Assembly (NCBI RefSeq): GCF_001690275.1
Contig: NZ_LZGW01000020.1
Location: 43,498 to 107,497 of the forward strand
Length of the DNA: 64,000 bases
Reading direction: 5' to 3'
From: Gilliamella sp. WF3-4
GTDB lineage: Bacteria > Pseudomonadota > Gammaproteobacteria > Enterobacterales > Orbaceae
Both the position numbers and the translations under genes were made by a program. The notes beneath the pieces were generated by a model. It was not told the origin of the DNA, ran no database searches, and saw only the letters and a list, made by a program, of their open reading frames with translations. Positions 1 to 8,497 of the stretch are shown piece after piece. The number at the start of each line of letters is the position of its first letter. Within the stretch, counting starts at the first letter, position 1.

Positions 1-156
1 TTTATTGAGCGCGTTGGCTTTTTTAATCCAATTGCACAAGGTAAAGCAGAAGAATTACGTTTAGATCTTGATCGCGTAAATCATTGGGTTGGTTTAGGTG
101 CAACTGTTTCTGATCGTGTGAATGCACTGATTAAACAAGCACAAAAAGCTGCTTAA
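1..156 (+). CDS. rpsP: 30S ribosomal protein S16, C-terminal part (5' end outside window)
   Basis: The window opens inside a reading frame of 51 codons ending at TAA (154-156). The peptide begins [20 protein letters not shown] and ends [10 protein letters not shown], which is the C-terminal part of bacterial S16, a small-subunit assembly protein. The family is about 80-90 residues, so roughly the first 30 are outside the window. rimM follows after about 23 nt, then trmD and rplS, the classic rpsP-rimM-trmD-rplS operon, which supports the assignment. Confidence 0.95.
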   Translation, partial: FIERVGFFNPIAQGKAEELRLDLDRVNHWVGLGATVSDRVNALIKQAQKAA

Positions 157-179
157 TTTAGTAATTAATAGTCACTGTA

Positions 180-710
180 ATGATGAATACTGAGAATCTT
201 ATTGTTGTTGGTAAACTTGGTTCAAGCTACGGCATTCGCGGATGGCTCAGAATTTTTTCGTTTACAGAATTGCCAGATAGCATTTTTGATTACACTCCTT
301 GGTATATCCAGCGAGCTGGACAATGGCAAGAAGTCATTGTAGAAAGCTTCAAACCACATAATCATGATATGATTGTGAAACTCAAAGGTATTGATGATCG
401 TGATCAAGCTAATGCATTAACTAATATTGAAGTGTTTGTTGATGCAGAAAAATTACCAGCGCTTAATAATGGTGATTTTTATTGGAAAGATCTCATTGGC
501 TGTCGAGTGAAAACAGTCAACGGTTACGATTTAGGTCAGGTTACTGATTTAATGGAAACTGGCTCTAATGATGTGTTGGTGGTAAAAGCAAATCTAAAAG
601 ATGCATTTGGTACAACAGAACGTTTAATTCCTTTTGTTGATGATCAATTTATAAAACAAGTTGATTTAGTAACAAAAATGATTGTGGTCGATTGGGATCC
701 TGCTTTTTAA
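180..710 (+). CDS. rimM: Ribosome maturation factor RimM
   Basis: RimM binds S19 and helps mature the 3' (head) domain of the 30S subunit. The 176-residue product has normal length. The N-terminal RimM barrel begins [20 protein letters not shown] (about residues 9-28). The C-terminal PRC-barrel carries [11 protein letters not shown] and [14 protein letters not shown], ending near [10 protein letters not shown]. Two ATG codons are adjacent (180 and 183) and either could be the start; neither has a strong Shine-Dalgarno, fitting translation coupled to rpsP just upstream. trmD follows after 16 nt. Confidence 0.95.
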   Translation: MMNTENLIVVGKLGSSYGIRGWLRIFSFTELPDSIFDYTPWYIQRAGQWQEVIVESFKPHNHDMIVKLKGIDDRDQANALTNIEVFVDAEKLPALNNGDFYWKDLIGCRVKTVNGYDLGQVTDLMETGSNDVLVVKANLKDAFGTTERLIPFVDDQFIKQVDLVTKMIVVDWDPAF

Positions 711-726
711 TTGGTAAGGTAAGACT

Positions 727-1479
727 ATGTGGATTGGCGTAATTAGCCTTTTTCCCGAAATGTTTCAAGCTATTACCTGTTATGGTGTAACTGGTCGAGC
801 CGTTAAAAACGGGCTGTTAACAGTAGAATATTGGAACCCGCGCGATTTTGCGTATGATAAGCATAAGACTGTTGATGACAGACCTTATGGCGGTGGTCCT
901 GGCATGTTAATGATGGTGCAACCACTTAAGGATGCAATTCATGCGGCAAAGGCTGTTGCTGGTAACGATACAAAAGTAATTTATCTTTCCCCACAAGGGC
1001 GCAAATTAAACCAACAAGGTGTTTGCGAATTGTCCCAAAGCCAAAAATTAATTTTGATTTGTGGGCGATATGAAGGTATAGATGAACGTGTTATCCAAAC
1101 TGAAATTGATGAAGAATGGTCAATTGGGGATTACGTGTTAAGTGGTGGTGAATTACCTGCGATGACTATGATTGATGCATTAGCAAGATTTATACCTGGC
1201 GTGCTAAATCACCAATCATCGGCAGAAGAAGACTCTTTTGCTAACGGTTTACTTGACTGCCCACACTATACTCGACCTGAGGTGTTAGATGGAATGGCGG
1301 TGCCTGACGTGTTAATGTCTGGTCACCATGAAGCGATTCGTCGCTGGCGGTTAAAACAATCACTAGGACGAACTTGGTTAAGAAGAAAAGATCTTCTTGC
1401 AAATCTAGCTCTGACTGATGAAGAGCAATGTTTACTCACTGAATTCCAACGAGAATACAGTGATAAACAAGGCAATTAA
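727..1479 (+). CDS. trmD: tRNA (guanine-N1)-methyltransferase TrmD
   Basis: SAM-dependent enzyme that makes m1G37 in tRNAs with G36G37 and so prevents +1 frameshifting. It is a 250-residue SPOUT (trefoil-knot) protein of standard length. Visible family motifs are [11 protein letters not shown] (about 52-62), [21 protein letters not shown] and the knot segment [27 protein letters not shown] stretch just upstream provides the ribosome site for the ATG at 727. It lies between rimM and rplS in the conserved order. Confidence 0.97.
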   Translation: MWIGVISLFPEMFQAITCYGVTGRAVKNGLLTVEYWNPRDFAYDKHKTVDDRPYGGGPGMLMMVQPLKDAIHAAKAVAGNDTKVIYLSPQGRKLNQQGVCELSQSQKLILICGRYEGIDERVIQTEIDEEWSIGDYVLSGGELPAMTMIDALARFIPGVLNHQSSAEEDSFANGLLDCPHYTRPEVLDGMAVPDVLMSGHHEAIRRWRLKQSLGRTWLRRKDLLANLALTDEEQCLLTEFQREYSDKQGN

Positions 1480-1510
1480 TATTTCAGTATAACTAGTAAG
1501 AGATAATATT

Positions 1511-1861
1511 ATGAAAAATGCAATTATTCAGCAATTAGAACAAGAACAAATGAAGAAAGACATCCCGTCGTTTCGCCCTGGTGACACGGTTGAAGTAAAA
1601 GTATGGGTTGTTGAAGGTAATAAAAAACGTCTTCAAGCTTACGAAGGTGTTGTCATTGGAATTCGTAATCGCGGTTTACACTCAGCATTTACGGTACGTA
1701 AAATTTCGAATGGCGAAGGTGTTGAACGAGTATTCCAAACTCACTCACCAATTGTTGATTCAATTACTGTGAAACGTCGTGGTCAAGTGCGTCAAGCTAA
1801 ACTTTACTACTTACGCGAACTTCGTGGTAAAGCAGCTCGTATTAAAGAGCGCCTTAACTAA
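1511..1861 (+). CDS. rplS: 50S ribosomal protein L19
   Basis: L19 lies at the 30S-50S interface. The 116-residue product matches the family length and shows [20 protein letters not shown] near the N-terminus and a basic C-terminal half ([20 protein letters not shown]). It is the last gene of the operon; a strong hairpin with a T run follows about 40 nt after the stop. Confidence 0.97.
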   Translation: MKNAIIQQLEQEQMKKDIPSFRPGDTVEVKVWVVEGNKKRLQAYEGVVIGIRNRGLHSAFTVRKISNGEGVERVFQTHSPIVDSITVKRRGQVRQAKLYYLRELRGKAARIKERLN

Positions 1862-1898
1862 TTTTTGTTGATTATCAATAAAAATATCGGATTAAGAT

Positions 1899-1924
1899 GG
1901 TCACCTTTGTGGTGACCGTTTTTA
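1899..1924 (+). terminator. Rho-independent terminator of the rpsP-rplS operon
   Basis: GGTCACC (1899-1905) pairs with GGTGACC (1911-1917) around a 5-nt loop and is followed by GTTTTT. It lies directly after rplS and before the separately transcribed marC-like gene. Confidence 0.85.
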
Positions 1925-2007
1925 TATATGATAAAAATAATTTCAATCCAACAATAACTAGTTGGCAAAATTAAAGCAATTTTTTAAATAAAGTAAAAGG
2001 TAGTGCA

Positions 2008-2610
2008 ATGGTTGATTATATTTTTGCGATTCTCTCAACAACAGTAAAATTGTTTGCATTAATGACACCACCTGCCGTTTTGAGCGCATTTCTAAGTGGT
2101 ACAAAGCAATATGATGAACAGCTTAGGAGAAAAATAGCACTAAAAACTTCATGTGCAGTATTTATTATCGGTATTGTACTGTTCTTTTTTGGCAATACCA
2201 TGTTTAGCGTTTTTGGATTTACCCTTGATGCATTTCGAATTGGCTCGGGGGCATTACTGTTTATCACTGCGGTATCACTAATGAACGATTCGCCAGAAAA
2301 AAACAAAATCAATAGCGATGATGATATCAGTGTTGTTCCACTAGCCATTCCACTATGTATGGGTCCGGCATCTATTGGTACTATCATTGTGATGGGCACT
2401 AGCTCAATTGGCGTTGTTCCGAATTTGATTGGTGCAATTTCGTTGCTTGTTGCCTCAATGGGTATTTATATTATGTTATTGTGCGCTAAAAGCATTGCAA
2501 AAGTATTAAAAAATACTGGAATTGCGATATTATCAAAGCTAACGGGATTACTCATATCAGCTATTGCTGCACAGGTCGTTTTTACAGGTATATCTGCTTT
2601 TTTAAAATGA
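2008..2610 (+). CDS. MarC-family (UPF0056) inner-membrane protein
   Basis: A 200-residue, very hydrophobic protein with about six predicted membrane segments. The family hallmarks are an early LFALMTPPAVLSAF segment (compare MDPLGNLPIF in YhgN) and a central SVVPLAIPLCMGPASIGTIIV (compare FIVPLAIPLVAGPTILATLM in E. coli YhgN). The function of the MarC/YhgN/YchE family is not established. AAAGGTAG upstream of the ATG at 2008 is the likely ribosome site. The gene stands alone after the rplS terminator and is convergent with the permease gene beyond it. Confidence 0.85.
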   Translation: MVDYIFAILSTTVKLFALMTPPAVLSAFLSGTKQYDEQLRRKIALKTSCAVFIIGIVLFFFGNTMFSVFGFTLDAFRIGSGALLFITAVSLMNDSPEKNKINSDDDISVVPLAIPLCMGPASIGTIIVMGTSSIGVVPNLIGAISLLVASMGIYIMLLCAKSIAKVLKNTGIAILSKLTGLLISAIAAQVVFTGISAFLK

Positions 2611-2745
2611 ACATTTATTTTAAATTTCTGAATAGCATGCATAATAACAATATTACGTTGCAAAATAGGATTTACGCAATCAATATTCATCTGCTAATAA
2701 GTCGCTTACATAAAATGGCTTAATTTTCACTAAACACCAATAGCC

Positions 2746-2786
2746 TGTAATCACTAACAATAATAAATTTTGTGCTAGTGATTACA
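2746..2786. terminator. Large inverted repeat between convergent genes (possible bidirectional terminator)
   Basis: TGTAATCACTA (2746-2756) is repeated as its exact reverse complement at 2776-2786 with a 19-nt loop. It lies between the 3' ends of the marC-like gene and the minus-strand permease. No long T run follows on either strand, so its role as a terminator is only likely. Confidence 0.45.
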
Positions 2787-2804
2787 TAGCTTTGCAATAG
2801 ATAA

Positions 2805-4202
2805 TCAATTATGGCTTATTGTAATATTTCTTTTTTTATAGAAAAAATAAGAAATTAGAATGATTGCAATTAAAATTATTTCAGATAATAAAATAAAATG
2901 ACCTGACTCACCAAACCAAACACCAACAATAATAACAATATTCATAATAATAGAGATAAAAGCAAGCCAAGGAAACAGTGGTGATTTAAACTTGATCATG
3001 TCTTTTGAGTATTTACCACAATTGACCCCTTTACGGAATCGATACTGACACCAAGCAATGATAATCCACGCAAAACAACCAACCTGCCCTGTTCCTGCGA
3101 CTAAATAAAGATATAATTTTTCAGCAGCAATATATTTCGAAAATAGCGAAACTAACGCAATAATAGCAATAAATAATATACCTTTTGTGGGCACACCTCG
3201 TTGATTAACTACTGAAAAGTATTTTGGTGCTAAGTTATCTTGCGCCATAGACCATAACATTCTTGAACTAGCATAAATAGCTGAATTTGCGGCCGATATT
3301 GCTGCACAAAAAATAACAAAAAGCATCATATAAGAAGCAAATTTAATCCCTGCTTGGTTAAATACCCATACAAATGGACTAATTTCAGAATGAACCGTTC
3401 CATATGGATAAACAAGCGCTAAAACAGCAATAGCCAAGATATAAAACAGAATAATACGAAAAGCAACACCAGTAATTATTTTGGGCAACACAGATTGCGG
3501 AGATTGTGCTTCACCGGCGGCATTACCGATCAATTCGATCCCTTGGAATGAATAAGTAACAATAGTCATGCAAATAAATATGGCGAAAAAACCATTAGGA
3601 AACCACCCTCTTTCGGTTTTAAATGTTGGTAACACATGTGTTTGACTATATTGCTGATGAAGTAAATAAATTCCTACACAAATAAAAGCAATTATTGCTA
3701 ACACTTTAATCGTTGAAAACCAATACTCACTTTCTCCAAATGCTTGAACTGAGGTTAAATGTACCGAGGTAATGACAATAAGAATTAACAAACTAAAAAG
3801 GTAAATAGGAAAAGCAGGAAAGGCTTGATGGGCAATCATAGCGGCAGCCGTTAAATCAGCAGCCATAGATAGCACCCAACTTAACCAGTATAACCAGCCA
3901 ATGGTATAACTCCAAATAGGATGAGGAATAAACATTAATGCATAATGCTGAAAAGAACCTGCATGTGGGAATGCACAAGAAAGCTCACCTAGGCACAGCA
4001 TAGTTGATAGCATAATGCTACCGGCAAGAAAATAAGCAATGATCGTCCCCAATGGTCCAACCGTGCTAAGTGGTGCTGCAATACCAATAAACAACCCAGT
4101 ACCAATCGAACCACCTAATGAAATCATCAATAAATGACGATTTTTCAAGTTCTTCTTTAAGGTGCTAGGATAAGGGCTTTCTTGAGCTTCTGATGTTGCC
4201 AT
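2805..4202 (-). CDS. Amino acid permease, APC superfamily (AAT/LysP-ProY type)
   Basis: A 465-residue protein with about 12 membrane segments. The N-terminal LKNRHLLMISLGGSIGTGLF (about 16-35) is the AAT-family signature, and SFQGIELIGNAAGEAQSP (about 219-236) is the conserved unwound-helix region. It is the last gene of the four-gene minus-strand cluster behind the racemase (52-nt gap), read from the sigma-54 promoter at 8300-8315. By position it probably imports an amino acid used by the racemase/decarboxylase pair, perhaps ornithine or lysine; substrate is inference. It corresponds to Salmonella STM2357 in gene order. Confidence 0.85.
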   Translation of the reverse strand: MATSEAQESPYPSTLKKNLKNRHLLMISLGGSIGTGLFIGIAAPLSTVGPLGTIIAYFLAGSIMLSTMLCLGELSCAFPHAGSFQHYALMFIPHPIWSYTIGWLYWLSWVLSMAADLTAAAMIAHQAFPAFPIYLFSLLILIVITSVHLTSVQAFGESEYWFSTIKVLAIIAFICVGIYLLHQQYSQTHVLPTFKTERGWFPNGFFAIFICMTIVTYSFQGIELIGNAAGEAQSPQSVLPKIITGVAFRIILFYILAIAVLALVYPYGTVHSEISPFVWVFNQAGIKFASYMMLFVIFCAAISAANSAIYASSRMLWSMAQDNLAPKYFSVVNQRGVPTKGILFIAIIALVSLFSKYIAAEKLYLYLVAGTGQVGCFAWIIIAWCQYRFRKGVNCGKYSKDMIKFKSPLFPWLAFISIIMNIVIIVGVWFGESGHFILLSEIILIAIILISYFFYKKRNITISHN

Positions 4203-4254
4203 GTAAACCGCCTACTAATCAATAATAGCTGCTGATTGCCCAGCAGCTGATACA

Positions 4255-5361
4255 TTAATAAACAAACCGTTTTTCTACACCATTAGTTTGGCAAGCCATA
4301 AGTAGCGCTGTATAATCAAGCTCAAACCCAATCATATCGCCAACACGTAATGTTTCAGAAACATCTTCAATATCAACAATAGTATGATCACTGGTTTGAC
4401 CCAATACAGTAATATTATCATTGATAGGTACACAGCTTTCTGCCGGCACATCTTGACGGCCAAAAGCCAACAAGGCTCGTTTACGTGTACCATGGTCAAC
4501 AAAAGTTTTGCTGTTTAAAAAAGCATCTACACCTAACTCACCAACAGGAACTGTCGGCTTACTATTGAGCTCAATAATTTGCGCGTAAAACTTATATAAA
4601 TTACTGCACGCTTTATCGACAGGCTTGTTGGAATGATGAAATTCATCAAGGTATTTCATATCCACATATTCAATACCGAACTCATGCAAACCGCCAATTC
4701 TCAAATGATTCAGCCCTTCTGGCCAAATACCTTTATCCAACAGGTGGTAACTAGTACAATTACCAGCTGATAAATATTTTATCTTAATATGACAAGATTG
4801 CTCTACTTTACGTGCTATGTGTAAAAAATCCACTCCATTTTTAACCGTTGGTAGAACAGTACCATAACAGTTAAAATTAGTACCAAGCCCATAAAGCTCA
4901 ACACCCGGTAACGATAGAATGAGTTTGACAGTATCGATAATATCATCCACATGTTCAAACCAAATACCTTCTCGCAAATCACCCATATCAACCATTAATA
5001 ATACTTGATGGACTTTTTGCTGTTTTACCGCCTCATCAGAAAGTGCTTGAATCACTTGTTTTTCGCTGTTTAAGCTAATATCAGCATATTTCACAACATC
5101 ACTAATCTCACTTAAACAAGGACTACGCAATAAACAAGTTTTACAATTTAAAGCATCTTTAAGCTTCTTCAAATTGTAAGTTCTTGACTCGGCAATCACA
5201 TCAATACCGCCATCAAGCACGGCTTTAGCAGTTTCAACACAACCATCAAAAACTTTATTAACCGCCATTACTTCAATGCCGTGTTTAGCAAGTAGCTCTT
5301 TTTCAACACGAGCATTGTCTCTTAATTTACGTAAATCAATTTCTAATATAGGTTTGTACAT
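4255..5361 (-). CDS. Fold-type III PLP amino-acid racemase (alanine/ornithine racemase family)
   Basis: A 368-residue alanine-racemase-like TIM-barrel enzyme. The probable Schiff-base lysine is K36 in IEVMAVNKVFDG near the end of the first strand. Further family features are the DMGDLREG segment (about 124-131) and YLSAGNCTSYHLL. It resembles the ornithine/YhfX-type racemase branch more than Alr or DadX. It starts 4 nt after the stop of the antiporter gene, so the two are translationally linked. The likely role is interconversion of L- and D-ornithine or lysine to feed the co-transcribed decarboxylase; that substrate is inferred from the matching Salmonella STM2361-STM2357 cluster. Confidence 0.8.
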   Translation of the reverse strand: MYKPILEIDLRKLRDNARVEKELLAKHGIEVMAVNKVFDGCVETAKAVLDGGIDVIAESRTYNLKKLKDALNCKTCLLRSPCLSEISDVVKYADISLNSEKQVIQALSDEAVKQQKVHQVLLMVDMGDLREGIWFEHVDDIIDTVKLILSLPGVELYGLGTNFNCYGTVLPTVKNGVDFLHIARKVEQSCHIKIKYLSAGNCTSYHLLDKGIWPEGLNHLRIGGLHEFGIEYVDMKYLDEFHHSNKPVDKACSNLYKFYAQIIELNSKPTVPVGELGVDAFLNSKTFVDHGTRKRALLAFGRQDVPAESCVPINDNITVLGQTSDHTIVDIEDVSETLRVGDMIGFELDYTALLMACQTNGVEKRFVY

Positions 5362-5365
5362 AATA

Positions 5366-6793
5366 TTACTCCTCTATATCTTTAACTTGTTGCAAACGAT
5401 TACGTTTTTGAGCTCGATGATAGATCCATTCAGCTAACACAATGGCAAGCACTGCACCACCAACAATTTTAGCGATGTACTCAGCATATCCACCCATATC
5501 AATTTGTGCTGGTGGAATAAACACCAAGATCACCGCAAATAGTGTAGATAAGAATCCTAAAGCTGGTAAAACAACTGGTAAAACTTTACCCGGAATCTTA
5601 AAGCTACGTGGCACATCTGGTTGAGCAATACGCAAACGATAGTACGCAATAAACATCACTAAATAAGGAATAAAGTAACAAATTGTTGTTAACGCGGTTA
5701 ACATCCAATATGCAGCTGCAATACTTGGTGAAACGAAAGTTGAAAAACAAAGTACTGTTACAATAATCGCTTGAACAATTAAAGCAAAAGCTGGTGTTTG
5801 ATATACCGGGTGTAAACGACCGATACGTTCACCAAGCAAATTATCTTCTTTTGATGCTTCTTGTAACATATAGATAGGACCAACTAACCATGAGTTAATT
5901 TGACCTAACGCACCAAAGAATAAACAAATTGCCATTACAGGTAATAACCAAGGCATATGTAACGCTTTTGCCGATACTTCCATCGCTTGCATTACACCTG
6001 CAACAATATCAGTATCTTTTGCTGGCAATAAAGTATTAATTGCCCAAGTACCAATCATATAAATACCCACAATCACAATAGCTGAAACAACCATCGCTTT
6101 AGGGAAGTCACGTTGTGGGTTACGAGTACGGCCAGCAATCATTGGTGCCACTTCAAAACCAGCAAACGCAAACATCATACTTGATAAGAAAACAATAGTA
6201 TCCCAACTGCTTAAATCCGGAACCCAATCACTAACATGACTATAATCCGTTGCCATAGAGTGACCAGCCATTAACCATACAATCGCTAATAACACAATAA
6301 TACCGGCAGGAATAAACACACCTAACCATGCACTAACACTGTTAATGATTTTAGTCCACTTCATGCCTTTAATATTCATTAATGTTAAGATCCAAAATAC
6401 CACCATGGATCCCACCCCAATAAACACCTGATTTTGGGCCAACTCAGCACTAAACATATAGCCAATTGCCGTAAAGCCAAATTGCAACATTAATGGGAAG
6501 AAAAGCACACAAGAAAACAAGAAACAAACAACTACTATCCAGCCAACTCGTTTACCAAATGCTTCTTTTACCCAAACAAATATCCCACCATCTTTTGGCC
6601 AACCAGTAGAAAGTTCACCACAAACCATCGCTAATGGAAAAAACAAACAAAATGCAGCAAGTAACCAAAGCACCATTGCTGACGCCCCATAGGGAGCAAC
6701 ATTTGGAATTTGACGTAAACTGAGTATCGCAATAACATTCATAAACACAATGTCTTTAATACCAAGTAAACTTGAATCTTTAGAATCACTCAT
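5366..6793 (-). CDS. APC-family amino acid transporter (probable amino acid/amine antiporter)
   Basis: From the chosen start the protein has 475 residues (MSDSKDSSLLGIKD...) and about 12 membrane helices. The frame is open to an upstream ATG at 6844, but that adds 17 atypical residues, whereas the ATG at 6793 has GAGG 8 nt before it. Motifs include PNVAPYGASAMVLWLLAA (helix 1), GELSTGWPKDGGIFVWVKEAFG and FAFAGFEVAPMIAGRTRNP, typical of the glutamate:GABA-antiporter/basic amino acid branch. Lying between a decarboxylase and a racemase, it likely exchanges substrate for the amine product. Specificity is not visible from sequence. Confidence 0.82.
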   Translation of the reverse strand: MSDSKDSSLLGIKDIVFMNVIAILSLRQIPNVAPYGASAMVLWLLAAFCLFFPLAMVCGELSTGWPKDGGIFVWVKEAFGKRVGWIVVVCFLFSCVLFFPLMLQFGFTAIGYMFSAELAQNQVFIGVGSMVVFWILTLMNIKGMKWTKIINSVSAWLGVFIPAGIIVLLAIVWLMAGHSMATDYSHVSDWVPDLSSWDTIVFLSSMMFAFAGFEVAPMIAGRTRNPQRDFPKAMVVSAIVIVGIYMIGTWAINTLLPAKDTDIVAGVMQAMEVSAKALHMPWLLPVMAICLFFGALGQINSWLVGPIYMLQEASKEDNLLGERIGRLHPVYQTPAFALIVQAIIVTVLCFSTFVSPSIAAAYWMLTALTTICYFIPYLVMFIAYYRLRIAQPDVPRSFKIPGKVLPVVLPALGFLSTLFAVILVFIPPAQIDMGGYAEYIAKIVGGAVLAIVLAEWIYHRAQKRNRLQQVKDIEE

Positions 6794-6846
6794 AATAACC
6801 TCACATTGTAATATCTGGAGCAATAAATGCTCCAGATAGTTCATGA

Positions 6847-8244
6847 TTAATACACGTCGTATCCAACCATATCTTCGTAAGTATCTTCACGGCGAATCAA
6901 TCTGTTTTTACCTTCTTTATCTATCATAACAACAGATGTACGAGGGCGATTGTTATAGACTGTTTGGCTTTCAATGGTATAAGCACCTGCATCCAAGAAA
7001 GCAACAATATCGCCAATTTGCGTATCTTTTGGCATTAAAAATTCTTCACCTTTAACACCGACATGGAAGTAGTCGCCACCATCACATAAAGGACCAGCTA
7101 ATTTAATATATTCGTCGTGTTCTTCATTGATTCTTGACGCATTATAAACATAGAAGAACCAATCAAAATGTTGACTATCAGATAAAACGCTATAACCAGC
7201 ATCAACAAATTTCCACTCAACATGCTCTTCAATGTTACCATCTAAATCGTAGTTAGTTTTACGTTTTTCACAAGCGACCTCGGTGACAAGCACGCCGGCA
7301 GAACCAGTTACTTTACGACCTGGTTCAATACAGATTTCAACATCAGTACGCCATTTGTGTACTTCACTAATTACCGCGTCAGCAAAGTCTTGAGCAGTAA
7401 TCCCTGCATACATATTATCTTGCAATGGATTGCCATTTTCTTCGTCATACTTATATGGAACAGGAATACCGCCTCCAACGTTGATTAAATCAAATTTAGT
7501 ACCAAGTACTTCTTCTAAACGGCGAGATTCATCAACTAATACTTTCGTTGCTTTTGCAAAAGGTTCTGCTTCGGGTACTTGATCCCCAACATGCATATGC
7601 AAGCCACGTAAATGAACATATGGCATTTCGAGAATGCGTCGGCAAGTTTCTTCTGCTTGTTCTAAATCAATACCTGATTTGGCATGATAAGCTGTAACCA
7701 ATTCTGCATGGGTTGCTGACGGCACATTTGGCTCAACACGCACGCAAACATTTGCAACTTTCTTCAAACGTCTTGAAATTTCATCAATAATATCAAGCTC
7801 ATATAAACTATCAACATTGATAATATAAAGATCGTTTTGGATTGCAAATTCCAAATCAACTGGTTTTTTAACCACACCGTTGAACACAATTTGGCTACCA
7901 CTAAAGCCTATTTCTAAGCATTTACGCACTTCAAACATCGAGTTTGCTTCGGCATAAATACCTGCATCTTTAATCGCCTTAAGCACCCCCATAACTGAGC
8001 AGGTTTTTGAGGCATAGAAGATTTTTGTATTTGGATGAGCCTTAAATGCATCTTTTATTTCTTGAACATTGCGATCAATTTCTTTCTCAGAAAACACATA
8101 AAAAGGAGTTGGATATTTTTTGGCTAATTCTTCTAAATTAACCCCATCAAAACATAATTTGCCATTTTGAGCACTAAAGCGACGATCTTTTGTTACAAGA
8201 TTGGTACGTAATTTGTTATAATTTGACATAATTGAGTCAGACAT
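6847..8244 (-). CDS. dokD: Fold-type III PLP decarboxylase, probable D-ornithine/D-lysine decarboxylase
   Basis: A 465-residue enzyme of the DAP/ornithine/arginine decarboxylase fold III family. PLP lysine K80 lies in KIFYASKTC; the H of LHMHVGDQV stacks on [13 protein letters not shown] binds the phosphate; EPGRK and the C-terminal [10 protein letters not shown] carry the remaining active-site residues. lysA-type enzymes are near 420 residues, so this one is longer. Gene order (sigma-54 activator, decarboxylase, transporter, racemase, permease) is that of Salmonella STM2361-STM2357, whose STM2360 product was reported as a D-ornithine/D-lysine decarboxylase. The symbol rests on that synteny and remembered literature, not an alignment. 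First gene of the operon, behind the sigma-54 promoter. Confidence 0.75.
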   Translation of the reverse strand: MSDSIMSNYNKLRTNLVTKDRRFSAQNGKLCFDGVNLEELAKKYPTPFYVFSEKEIDRNVQEIKDAFKAHPNTKIFYASKTCSVMGVLKAIKDAGIYAEANSMFEVRKCLEIGFSGSQIVFNGVVKKPVDLEFAIQNDLYIINVDSLYELDIIDEISRRLKKVANVCVRVEPNVPSATHAELVTAYHAKSGIDLEQAEETCRRILEMPYVHLRGLHMHVGDQVPEAEPFAKATKVLVDESRRLEEVLGTKFDLINVGGGIPVPYKYDEENGNPLQDNMYAGITAQDFADAVISEVHKWRTDVEICIEPGRKVTGSAGVLVTEVACEKRKTNYDLDGNIEEHVEWKFVDAGYSVLSDSQHFDWFFYVYNASRINEEHDEYIKLAGPLCDGGDYFHVGVKGEEFLMPKDTQIGDIVAFLDAGAYTIESQTVYNNRPRTSVVMIDKEGKNRLIRREDTYEDMVGYDVY

Positions 8245-8299
8245 ATGACCTCCAGTTAATTTAGTATATAGAAATATGTAACAGACTTCTCACTGGTAA

Positions 8300-8315
8300 T
8301 GCAATCAGCATGCCA
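8300..8315 (-). promoter_or_regulatory. Sigma-54 (-24/-12) promoter of the decarboxylase operon
   Basis: Read on the minus strand the 16 bases are TGGCATGCTGATTGCA. This matches the RpoN consensus TGGCAYRNNNNTTGCW at every defined position. The start site would fall near 8288, about 45 nt before the decarboxylase ATG at 8244. The divergent neighbour encodes a sigma-54 activator with the GAFTGA loop. Confidence 0.9.
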
Positions 8316-8397
8316 AAATTAGAATCAAATATAATCAATTAGTTAATAAGTTTAGCCCCAAAATTAAAATTAGTCATTTAGTACAAAATATGTTTTT

Positions 8398-8415
8398 ATG
8401 ACAAAAATTTGTCAT
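8398..8415. promoter_or_regulatory. Perfect dyad, probable upstream activator site for the divergent enhancer-binding protein
   Basis: ATGACAAA (8398-8405) and TTTGTCAT (8408-8415) form an 8+8 bp perfect inverted repeat with a 2-bp spacer. It lies about 110-127 bp upstream of the expected start of the sigma-54 operon and just before the activator gene, the usual place for an enhancer site and for autoregulation. A related half-site TTAGTCAT occurs at about 8370-8377. Binding by the neighbour-encoded protein is inference. Confidence 0.65.
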
Positions 8416-8497
8416 TTTTTGATGATGGCCGAAAAGCATTTAAATTAAACGAAGCAAAATTTAGTAAATAATCCAAACATAAAAAGGTACTAATATC

